The translations under genes were made by a program, and so were the position numbers. A stretch of DNA of 9,369 nucleotides from Roseobacter sp. (lineage in GTDB: Bacteria; Pseudomonadota; Alphaproteobacteria; Rhodobacterales; Rhodobacteraceae), in the NCBI GenBank assembly GCA_024636425.1, contig JAGXHB010000104.1:1-9369 (forward strand), in the 5' to 3' direction. Shown piece after piece: positions 1 to 5,218 of the stretch (positions within the stretch are counted from its first letter, which is position 1; the number at the start of each line of letters is the position of its first letter). Under the pieces are notes generated by a model. That model made no database searches, was not told where the DNA came from, and saw only the letters and a list, made by a program, of their open reading frames with translations.

Positions 1-733
1 CCTCGATCGCACCTGCGCTCCCCCGCACTTCGGACGCTTCCGCGTCCTCGGCGATTTCAACACCTTCGTCGCGCAGCGTCTGCAAGACGATTGCGGCCAG
101 TTCCGGGTCATCCTTGGCCAGCGCCTTGCTGCCTTCGATCAGGGTAACCTTGCAGCCCATGCGGATATGGGCCTGTGCCATTTCCATACCGATGGGGCCG
201 CCGCCGATGATCAGTAAATGTTCTGGCTTTTCACGCAGGTCAAACAGCGTTTCATTCGTCTCGTAAGGAACCTTGTCCAGACCGGTGATCGGCGGCACCA
301 GAGGCGATGATCCGGTCGCGATTACGATGCGGCGCGCGCGAATGACCGTATCGCCCGCCTGTACCTCATTCTCCGAGATAAAGCGCCCAAACTCGCGGAT
401 CACCTTGACCCCGAACCCCTCGAACCGCTCCACACTGTCGACAGGCGCGATCTGTGCAATGACATCTGCGACGTGATCCTTGGCTGCGGCGTAATCAACT
501 TCACCTGCGGCATCGCTGACCCCGAACTGCGCCGAATGACGCTGGCCATAGGCGGCCTTGCCGGTCGCGATCAGCGCCTTGGACGGCACACAGCCATAAT
601 TCAGGCAATCGCCGCCCATCTTGTGGCCTTCCAGCAGAACGACATCTGCGCCCATCTGGGCTGCACCCGCCGCCACGGAAAGGCCTCCGGATCCTGCGCC
701 TATGATAAGAATGTCTGTCTTGATGCGGTTCAT
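1..733 (-). CDS. Class-I pyridine nucleotide-disulfide oxidoreductase (mercuric reductase/dihydrolipoamide dehydrogenase-like), partial
   Basis: This is a flavoprotein disulfide reductase whose start lies inside the window (ATG at 733, reading leftward) and whose C-terminal half runs off the left edge; about 244 residues are visible. The N-terminus has the FAD-binding Rossmann motif GAGSGG (residues 12-17). The redox-active disulfide segment GGDCLNYGCVPSKAL has cysteines at 43 and 48. An ATGS motif sits near 139-142, and the NAD(P)-binding motif GGGPIG is at 177-182, with Glu200 after the second strand suggesting NAD(H) over NADP(H) (inference). The C-terminal dimerisation domain, where the His-Glu pair would be, is not seen. 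There is no N-terminal heavy-metal-binding domain and the wider mer context is not visible, so mercuric reductase is not supported. The true substrate is unknown. The ATG overlaps the stop of the upstream membrane-protein gene (ATGA), implying coupled translation. Confidence 0.93.
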   Translation of the reverse strand, partial: MNRIKTDILIIGAGSGGLSVAAGAAQMGADVVLLEGHKMGGDCLNYGCVPSKALIATGKAAYGQRHSAQFGVSDAAGEVDYAAAKDHVADVIAQIAPVDSVERFEGFGVKVIREFGRFISENEVQAGDTVIRARRIVIATGSSPLVPPITGLDKVPYETNETLFDLREKPEHLLIIGGGPIGMEMAQAHIRMGCKVTLIEGSKALAKDDPELAAIVLQTLRDEGVEIAEDAEASEVRGSAGAIE

Positions 734-1479
734 TTCAGAAGGTCCTTCTTGCCGGTAACAAGTTTCATGACGACGGGCAGCAGCGACAGCGTGCAAAGAC
801 CCAGGATGGGGAACAGGATATGCGGCTCGAATATGATGCTGAAATCAGGCGTCTCGCCGCGCGCAAAAACTGCCCCCAACCCGGCACCGACCGACGTATA
901 GACCAGCGATCCGGGAATGATGCCCAGAAACGTCGAAATCACAAAGCGGTAGAGCGGTACACCCAAAAATGCCGGAATGAGATTGGCCACGAAGAACGGC
1001 ACCGCCGGGACCAGCCGGATGAAAAAAAGCATCGACCACTGGTTGTTGTCGATCCCGTTCTTGATCTTGCGCACCATCCCCTCTGATGCATCCATCCGCG
1101 CCTTGAGCTTTTCGCCAAAGCCCATGCGCGCGGCCATGAAGATGACAATCGCCCCCAGCGTGGCACCGCTGACGTTGATCAACACGCCCAGTACCGTTCC
1201 GAACAGGAAGCCGCCTGTGATCGTCGCAATACTCGCACCGGGCAGCGAAAACCCCACGATCAGCACATAGGCGAGGATGAAACCGAGAACGGTCAGCACA
1301 TAGTTATCATCGCGGAAGGTGATCAATGTGTCGCGATTGTCCCGCAAGGTATCAAAGGTCAGAAAGTCACGGAGCGTAAAAAAGCCGACAGCAGCCACGA
1401 TCAAAATGATCACAAAAGGCAAATAGTGCAGCCACGCTGGTTTTTCAGGGCTCATTCCGACGATCATCCTCAAATACAT
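730..1479 (-). CDS. TVP38/TMEM64 family membrane protein (DedA/VTT superfamily)
   Basis: This polytopic inner-membrane protein is about 249 residues from the chosen start, a usual length for the family. Hydrophobic helices lie near residues 18-36, 60-80, 85-117, 150-172, 178-203 and 218-241. Family hallmarks are a Gly-rich re-entrant segment (SLPGASIATITGGFLFG, 78-94), the FIRLVPAVPF motif (153-162, the conserved R-x-x-P-x-x-P-like loop) and GIIPGSLVYTSVGAGLG (186-202). DedA-superfamily proteins are linked to lipid or undecaprenyl-phosphate translocation and membrane homeostasis, but the role of this bacterial TVP38 branch is not settled. The frame is open to an ATG at 1554. I chose the ATG at 1479 because AGGAG lies 7 bases upstream of it, and the extra 25 residues are polar and unlike the family. 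The ATG at 1455 (MSPEKP) is another candidate. The stop overlaps the start of the oxidoreductase gene by 4 bases. Confidence 0.92.
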   Translation of the reverse strand: MYLRMIVGMSPEKPAWLHYLPFVIILIVAAVGFFTLRDFLTFDTLRDNRDTLITFRDDNYVLTVLGFILAYVLIVGFSLPGASIATITGGFLFGTVLGVLINVSGATLGAIVIFMAARMGFGEKLKARMDASEGMVRKIKNGIDNNQWSMLFFIRLVPAVPFFVANLIPAFLGVPLYRFVISTFLGIIPGSLVYTSVGAGLGAVFARGETPDFSIIFEPHILFPILGLCTLSLLPVVMKLVTGKKDLLK

Positions 1480-1486
1480 GTACGGT

Positions 1487-1491
1487 CTCCT
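1487..1491 (-). promoter_or_regulatory. Ribosome binding site deciding the TVP38-family start
   Basis: On the minus strand AGGAG lies 7 bases upstream of the ATG at 1479. Neither the more upstream in-frame ATG (1554) nor the downstream ones (1467, 1455) has an equally well-placed purine-rich site, so this favours the 249-residue protein. Confidence 0.6.
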
Positions 1492-1652
1492 AGATGACCC
1501 TCTTTGCGACGGGGCGATAGGGCGATCACGGCTGCTTGATCCCATCGAAGCCATACGGGTGTTAAACTAGGTCAGAGTGGTGGTATTGAAACTTTTCGGA
1601 CCCTGAATTGCTCTATTTGTTGCAATATGGTGAAATTAGCGCCTCCAAGGGT

Positions 1653-1681
1653 TTGACTTGGGCGCGGGTCACCATTAGAGG
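1653..1681 (+). promoter_or_regulatory. Candidate rpmH promoter in the divergent intergenic region
   Basis: The 269 bases between the TVP38-family gene and rpmH must hold promoters for both directions. A TTGACT hexamer at 1653-1658 is a good -35 match. Seventeen bases later the sequence TAGAGG (1676-1681) is only a weak -10 match, which is not unusual in GC-rich alphaproteobacteria. A second TTGACT at 1693-1698 has no convincing -10. A 5-bp inverted repeat, CCAAG/CTTGG (1645-1649 and 1657-1661), straddles the first -35. No clear promoter was seen for the leftward genes. The call rests on the hexamer and on position alone. Confidence 0.4.
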
Positions 1682-1748
1682 CAGGGCTTGAATTGACTGA
1701 GCAGCCCGAATCCGGTGCTGATCTAACGTATTAAAGTGGAGTGGAGCG

Positions 1749-1883
1749 ATGAAGCGCACCTATCAACCCTCGAACCTCGTACGCAAGCGGCGTCACGGTT
1801 TCCGTGCACGGATGGCGACCAAAGCAGGCCGCAAGATCATCAACGCACGCCGCGCGCAGGGCCGGAAATCGCTGAGCGCGTAA
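1749..1883 (+). CDS. rpmH: 50S ribosomal protein L34
   Basis: This 44-residue, very basic protein begins MKRTYQPSNLVRKRRHGF and continues with RARMATKAGRKIINARRAQGRK, the near-invariant L34 sequence. L34 is a small protein of the large ribosomal subunit that binds 23S rRNA. Length is exactly that of most bacterial L34. A GGAG at 1738-1741, 7 bases before the ATG, is a good ribosome binding site; a second GGAG at 1743-1746 is too close to the start to be the main one. rnpA follows after 22 bases, the order found across bacteria, and the two are normally co-transcribed with L34 made in large excess. The gene is easy to miss because of its size. Confidence 0.98.
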   Translation: MKRTYQPSNLVRKRRHGFRARMATKAGRKIINARRAQGRKSLSA

Positions 1884-1905
1884 GCGCCTTCGGGATTTGC
1901 AAGAC

Positions 1906-2322
1906 ATGACACCGCCGGAGGCACCCGTGGAAGGCACATCTGCCGCCCCAAGGGACATGCCCCCGGCGGTTTCTTTGCGTCTGACGACGCTCAAGAATCG
2001 TCCGGATTTTCAGCGGGCCACGCGGTCGCCGCGCGTCGCGATGCCCGGTTTCATCCTGCAGATGCGCAAACGCCACGAGGGCGAGGCAGATGGCGTCCGT
2101 ATCGGCGTAACCTGCTCGAAAAAGGTCGGCAACGCCGTTGCACGCAACCGCGCCAAGCGGCGCTTGCGCGAGATCGCACGGCTGTCTTTGCCGACCCGAG
2201 GACGCGACGGTACGGACTATGTGCTTGTCGGACGGCAAGGGGCGACGGCCACCCTTCCCTTCGCCCAGTTGCAGGCCGATCTGGACACTGCGCTCAATAT
2301 TCTGCACGGCAAGGTGAAATGA
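1906..2322 (+). CDS. rnpA: Ribonuclease P protein component
   Basis: This is the protein subunit of RNase P, which helps the catalytic RNA bind precursor tRNA and cleave the 5' leader. From the ATG at 1906 it has 138 residues. The signature is KKVGNAVARNRAKRRLREI, with the RNR motif at residues 80-88, preceded by LKNRPDFQRA (29-38) and IGVTCSKKVGN (66-76). The first ~22 residues are Pro/Ala-rich and not part of the conserved fold. Start choice is uncertain: an in-frame TTG at 1897 would add three residues, and an ATG at 1957 would remove 17. Neither has a clearly better ribosome binding site, and CGGGA about 10 bases before the 1906 ATG is weak. The stop overlaps the yidD start (ATGA), so translation is probably coupled. 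The RnpB RNA is not in this window. Confidence 0.95.
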   Translation: MTPPEAPVEGTSAAPRDMPPAVSLRLTTLKNRPDFQRATRSPRVAMPGFILQMRKRHEGEADGVRIGVTCSKKVGNAVARNRAKRRLREIARLSLPTRGRDGTDYVLVGRQGATATLPFAQLQADLDTALNILHGKVK

Positions 2323-2540
2323 CCCCGCTGGCGCGCATCCTTTCACTGCCGGTGAAAGGCTACCGCCTCATGTTCAGCCCGTGGGTCGGCCATAACTGCC
2401 GCTATCATCCCACCTGCAGCGCATATGCTCTCGAGGCGTTGCAGAAGCATGGCGGCATCAAAGGCGGCTGGCTTGCCTTTCGCCGGATTGCGCGCTGTCA
2501 TCCTTGGGGCGGCAGTGGCATTGACAACGTTCCGGACTAG
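2319..2540 (+). CDS. yidD: Membrane protein insertion efficiency factor YidD
   Basis: This 73-residue protein matches the YidD family (DUF37) from end to end. It has an N-terminal amphipathic stretch (PLARILSLPVKGYRLMFSP), the cysteine motif CRYHPTCSAYALEAL (Cys27, Cys33), and the terminal RCHPWGGSGIDNVP (Cys60). YidD is a small protein associated with the inner face of the cytoplasmic membrane that helps YidC- and Sec-dependent insertion of membrane proteins. The length is typical of the shorter members. The ATG overlaps the rnpA stop, and AAGG lies 4 bases upstream. In many bacteria yidC follows directly; here ttcA and a cyclic-di-GMP gene lie between them. Confidence 0.97.
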   Translation: MTPLARILSLPVKGYRLMFSPWVGHNCRYHPTCSAYALEALQKHGGIKGGWLAFRRIARCHPWGGSGIDNVPD

Positions 2541-2602
2541 ACCCGCAGGCGATACATCATCCCGCGCTTGATCGGCTGCAACAGTTGCTCTAAGCCAACG
2601 CC

Positions 2603-3436
2603 ATGTTGGATCAACCTGACGATATTCACCCGCTTTTTCACGGGGCCCCTCAAAGCACCGAGTTTCGCAAGCTGCGCAAGCGGCTTGTGCGCCATACCCG
2701 CGAGGCGATCGAAAAATACGGTATGATCGAACCGGGCGGCAAATGGCTGGTCTGTCTGTCGGGCGGCAAGGACAGCTATACCCTGCTCGCGATCCTGCAT
2801 GAACTGAAATGGCGCGGGCTGCTGCCGGTCGAAATTCTGGCCTGCAATCTGGATCAGGGGCAACCGAATTTTCCCGCGACCGTACTGCCCGCTTTCCTTG
2901 AGAAGATGGGCGTCGCCCACCGGGTCGAGTATCAGGACACCTACTCCATCGTGATGGACAAGATCCCTGCGGGCCGGACCTTCTGTGCGCTGTGCAGCCG
3001 TCTGCGCCGTGGCCATCTTTACCGCATCGCCCGCGAAGAAGGTTGCACCGCTGTCGTTCTGGGGCATCATCGCGACGACATACTCGAGACATTTTTCATG
3101 AACCTCTTTCACGGTGGACGGCTCGCTACGATGCCCCCGAAACTGGTGAACGAGGAAGGCGATCTGTTTCTTTACCGCCCGCTCGCGCATGTCGCCGAAG
3201 CGGATTGCGAAAAATTCGCGAGAGCGATGCAATATCCCATCATTCCCTGCGATCTGTGCGGCTCTCAGGACGGGCTCCAGCGCCAACAGGTCAAGGCTAT
3301 TCTTGATGGGTGGGAGGCCAACAGCCCCGGCCGCAGGCAAGTGATGTTTCGTGCGTTGATGAACGCCAGACCATCTCATCTGCTTGATCCGGACCTGTTC
3401 GATTTTGCCGGGCTGAGGCGCGAAACCAGTAGCTAG
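2603..3436 (+). CDS. ttcA: tRNA 2-thiocytidine(32) synthetase TtcA
   Basis: TtcA makes 2-thiocytidine at position 32 of certain tRNAs in the cytoplasm, activating the base with ATP and using a 4Fe-4S cluster to carry sulfur. The 277-residue sequence shows the PP-loop ATP pyrophosphatase motif SGGKDS (53-58). It also has two CxxC pairs (CALC at 128-131, CDLC at 216-219); three of these cysteines are expected to hold the cluster, as in the characterised family. LGHHRDDILETFFMNLFHGG (153-172) and the YRPLAHVAE segment are further family hallmarks. No strong ribosome binding site precedes the ATG at 2603, but the conserved region begins soon after it and no better start is seen. It lies 62 bases after yidD on the same strand, with no evident terminator between, so it may be read from the rpmH promoter. 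Confidence 0.96.
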   Translation: MLDQPDDIHPLFHGAPQSTEFRKLRKRLVRHTREAIEKYGMIEPGGKWLVCLSGGKDSYTLLAILHELKWRGLLPVEILACNLDQGQPNFPATVLPAFLEKMGVAHRVEYQDTYSIVMDKIPAGRTFCALCSRLRRGHLYRIAREEGCTAVVLGHHRDDILETFFMNLFHGGRLATMPPKLVNEEGDLFLYRPLAHVAEADCEKFARAMQYPIIPCDLCGSQDGLQRQQVKAILDGWEANSPGRRQVMFRALMNARPSHLLDPDLFDFAGLRRETSS

Positions 3437-3554
3437 TTGGCTAAATTTGTCGGCAAGAACTCCGGAATAGAACGGGAACATTAACCCCTGAGACAGATTT
3501 GGGCTGCTATCAGATCCTCATTCAAGCGCGTGGTCGCATCTGAAGGGGATTGTT
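3437..3554 (+). other. Intergenic region between ttcA and the GGDEF/EAL gene
   Basis: This spacer is 118 bases long. It holds a purine-rich ribosome binding site (AAGGGG, about six bases before the ATG at 3555). Three GAAC words lie at 3457, 3470 and 3476, but their spacing does not fit the alphaproteobacterial LexA box. No convincing terminator hairpin or sigma-70 promoter was seen. The length leaves room for a separate promoter for the downstream gene. Confidence 0.5.
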
Positions 3555-5102
3555 ATGGGATCGGTTCGGAACAAGAATTTCTTGCGTGCCTGCGCACGGT
3601 TGACCGCTACCATGACCGGCCCGCCCGCGCTGGCCTTTCTCCCCGCACTTTGTCTGGCAGCCTTCTGGTTCGGCGGCGAAGCGGCATTGCTGACCTGCGC
3701 TGTGATCATTCCGGTTTTCTACGCACTCTTGGGCGGGCTTCACGGACCGTCCGGCAGCCTGATGCTCGTCCGGGAGGGTATATCGGGACTGCTGCACCAA
3801 CCTGCGTTTGAAAACCTGGTGGATGAAATCTTTGTCCGGACGGAAGAACTGGGCTGGAAATCGGCAACGTTTGCTTTTGCCATCGAAGACTTTGATTCCA
3901 TCCATGATCGGTTTGGCAAGGCTGCGGCGGATCAGGTGTTGGCCCGAACCGGCGAGCGATTGAAGTCATCTTTGCGCGACAAGGACAGTGTGGGGATCTT
4001 GCAGACCGCGCAGTTTGGCGTGTGCCTTGACCCCGTTCGGCATTTTGATCTGGAACTTGCCATTCAGATGGCCGGCCGGCTGCAACGCGCTGTAGAGGAG
4101 CCGATTTCGATAGACGGCACTGTGATCTACATTTCGGCGTCGGTCGGTTTTTGCCTGCATGCCAGATCGGCCAAGAAATCCGGTGAAGCCTGGCTTGGCG
4201 CGGCGCAAATGGCCCTTGATGAAGCGGTCCGTCGCGGCCCGTCTGCCATCCGTGCCTTCTCGGACAGGATGCTGCCCCCGACGGCCACCACTGCCGCGCT
4301 GATGGACGAGGTCGCACATGCCCTTGAGAACGGACAGATCCAGCCGTGGTTTCAACCTCAGATTTCCACGGACACGGGCCACATCAGCGGTTTCGAGGCG
4401 TTGGCACGTTGGGTCCATCCCACCCGCGGAGTATTGATGCCGGCAGATTTCCTGCCCGCGCTCGATCAGGCGGATCTTCTGGAACGCCTTGCCGAAGTGA
4501 TGATCTATCAGTCTCTTGCCGCGCTGAAATCTTGGGACGAGGCCGGCATCAAGATACCGCAGATCGGCGTAAATTTCGCGGGATCCGAACTTAGCAATCC
4601 GCAACTGATCGAGAAGATTACATGGGAACTTGACCGATTCGACCTGACCCCCGACAGGCTGGCGATCGAAATTCTGGAAACCGTCGTGGCCAGCGCCCCA
4701 GATGACGTGATCACACGCAATCTTAACGCACTTGGCAAACTGGGCTGCCGGATCGACCTGGATGATTTCGGCACCGGCCATGCTTCGATTGCGTCAATCC
4801 GTCGCTTTGGGGTAACCCGGATCAAGATCGACCGGTCGTTCGTGATGAAAGCCGACCGCGATCCCGAGCAGCAACGGATGATCAGCGCCATCTTGACGAT
4901 GGCCGAACGTCTGGGCGTCGAAACCCTGGCAGAGGGTGTCGAGACTGTCGGGGAACACGTCATTCTGGCGCAGCTGGGATGCGATCATGTTCAAGGTTTC
5001 GGCATCGCAAGGCCGATGCCGCTTGATCAAACAGTCGAGTGGGTGGAGGCACATTGCGCCAAACAACGGGAAATGCCGCGGATCATGAGCGGAAAAACGT
5101 GA
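3555..5102 (+). CDS. Membrane-anchored cyclic-di-GMP phosphodiesterase: degenerate GGDEF domain plus intact EAL domain
   Basis: The 515-residue protein has two N-terminal hydrophobic segments (about 22-40 and 43-63), a GGDEF-like domain (about 78-238) and an EAL domain (about 248-502). In the GGDEF domain the active-site loop reads QTAQF (150-154), so cyclase activity is not expected. An RxxD (RDKD, 141-144) lies exactly five residues before it, the spacing of the cyclic-di-GMP inhibitory site. The EAL domain keeps the expected catalytic and metal ligands: EAL (281-283), Asn340, Glu372, DDFGTG (403-408), Lys424, Glu460 and Gln480. It should therefore hydrolyse cyclic-di-GMP to pGpG at the cytoplasmic face, with the GGDEF domain probably regulatory (inference). 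There is no PAS, GAF or response-regulator domain; the input may come through the short membrane anchor. The gene has its own ribosome binding site and lies 118 bases from each flanking gene (ttcA and yidC), so it may be transcribed separately. Confidence 0.93.
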   Translation: MGSVRNKNFLRACARLTATMTGPPALAFLPALCLAAFWFGGEAALLTCAVIIPVFYALLGGLHGPSGSLMLVREGISGLLHQPAFENLVDEIFVRTEELGWKSATFAFAIEDFDSIHDRFGKAAADQVLARTGERLKSSLRDKDSVGILQTAQFGVCLDPVRHFDLELAIQMAGRLQRAVEEPISIDGTVIYISASVGFCLHARSAKKSGEAWLGAAQMALDEAVRRGPSAIRAFSDRMLPPTATTAALMDEVAHALENGQIQPWFQPQISTDTGHISGFEALARWVHPTRGVLMPADFLPALDQADLLERLAEVMIYQSLAALKSWDEAGIKIPQIGVNFAGSELSNPQLIEKITWELDRFDLTPDRLAIEILETVVASAPDDVITRNLNALGKLGCRIDLDDFGTGHASIASIRRFGVTRIKIDRSFVMKADRDPEQQRMISAILTMAERLGVETLAEGVETVGEHVILAQLGCDHVQGFGIARPMPLDQTVEWVEAHCAKQREMPRIMSGKT

Positions 5103-5192
5103 AGATACATTCTGCTCTCTGGCCGCATTCCCGATCGTTTAACCCCGAATCCGCTTGACCTTTGGTGCTGCACTCTGTTGAACCCACGCTGA

Positions 5193-5211
5193 TATTATAG
5201 ACATCGGGTGG
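5193..5211 (+). promoter_or_regulatory. AT-rich -10-like element and weak ribosome binding region before yidC
   Basis: The 116-base gap before yidC holds TATTAT (5193-5198), a good -10 word standing out from GC-rich surroundings, and GGGTGG (5206-5211), a poor ribosome binding site before the ATG at 5219. TTGACC (5155-5160) and TTGAAC (5178-5183) are possible -35 words, but neither is at the usual 16-18 base spacing. A promoter here is plausible from the layout but not demonstrated. No terminator hairpin was seen after the EAL gene. Confidence 0.25.
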
Positions 5212-5218
5212 CGGTCTC

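Noticed and set aside
1..733. Mercuric reductase (merA) identity for the left-edge gene
   Set aside because: The disulfide motif is shared by several reductases, there is no N-terminal metal-binding domain, the diagnostic C-terminal cysteines are outside the window, and the visible neighbour is a TVP38-family gene rather than merT/merP/merR.
273..901. Plus-strand frames over the left edge (273-476 and 473-901)
   Set aside because: The minus strand here encodes a flavin disulfide reductase with FAD, disulfide and NAD motifs, followed by the TVP38-family protein; the plus frames show no family motifs.
1555..1748. Possible replication origin near rpmH, as in bacteria where dnaA is adjacent
   Set aside because: No dnaA gene, no cluster of DnaA boxes and no AT-rich unwinding tract were seen in this short region.
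1731..2346. Minus-strand frames over rpmH and rnpA (1731-1994 and 1840-2346)
   Set aside because: They lie opposite the L34 and RNase P protein genes, whose signatures are clear on the plus strand.
2521..2549. Perfect TTGACA -35 word at the end of yidD as a possible ttcA promoter
   Set aside because: It lies inside conserved YidD codons (GIDNVP), and no -10 word is found at 16-18 bases.
3457..3479. Repeated GAAC words resembling an alphaproteobacterial LexA (SOS) box before the GGDEF/EAL gene
   Set aside because: The consensus needs seven bases between two GAAC words. Here the gaps are nine and two, so the box is not formed.
2537..3481. A 314-codon open frame on the minus strand opposite ttcA
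   Set aside because: It covers the whole of ttcA antisense, has no recognisable motif and no independent support; the TtcA motifs on the plus strand are clear.
3966..4781. A 271-codon minus-strand frame opposite the GGDEF/EAL gene
   Set aside because: It is a shadow of a well-supported coding frame, and its composition is not protein-like.
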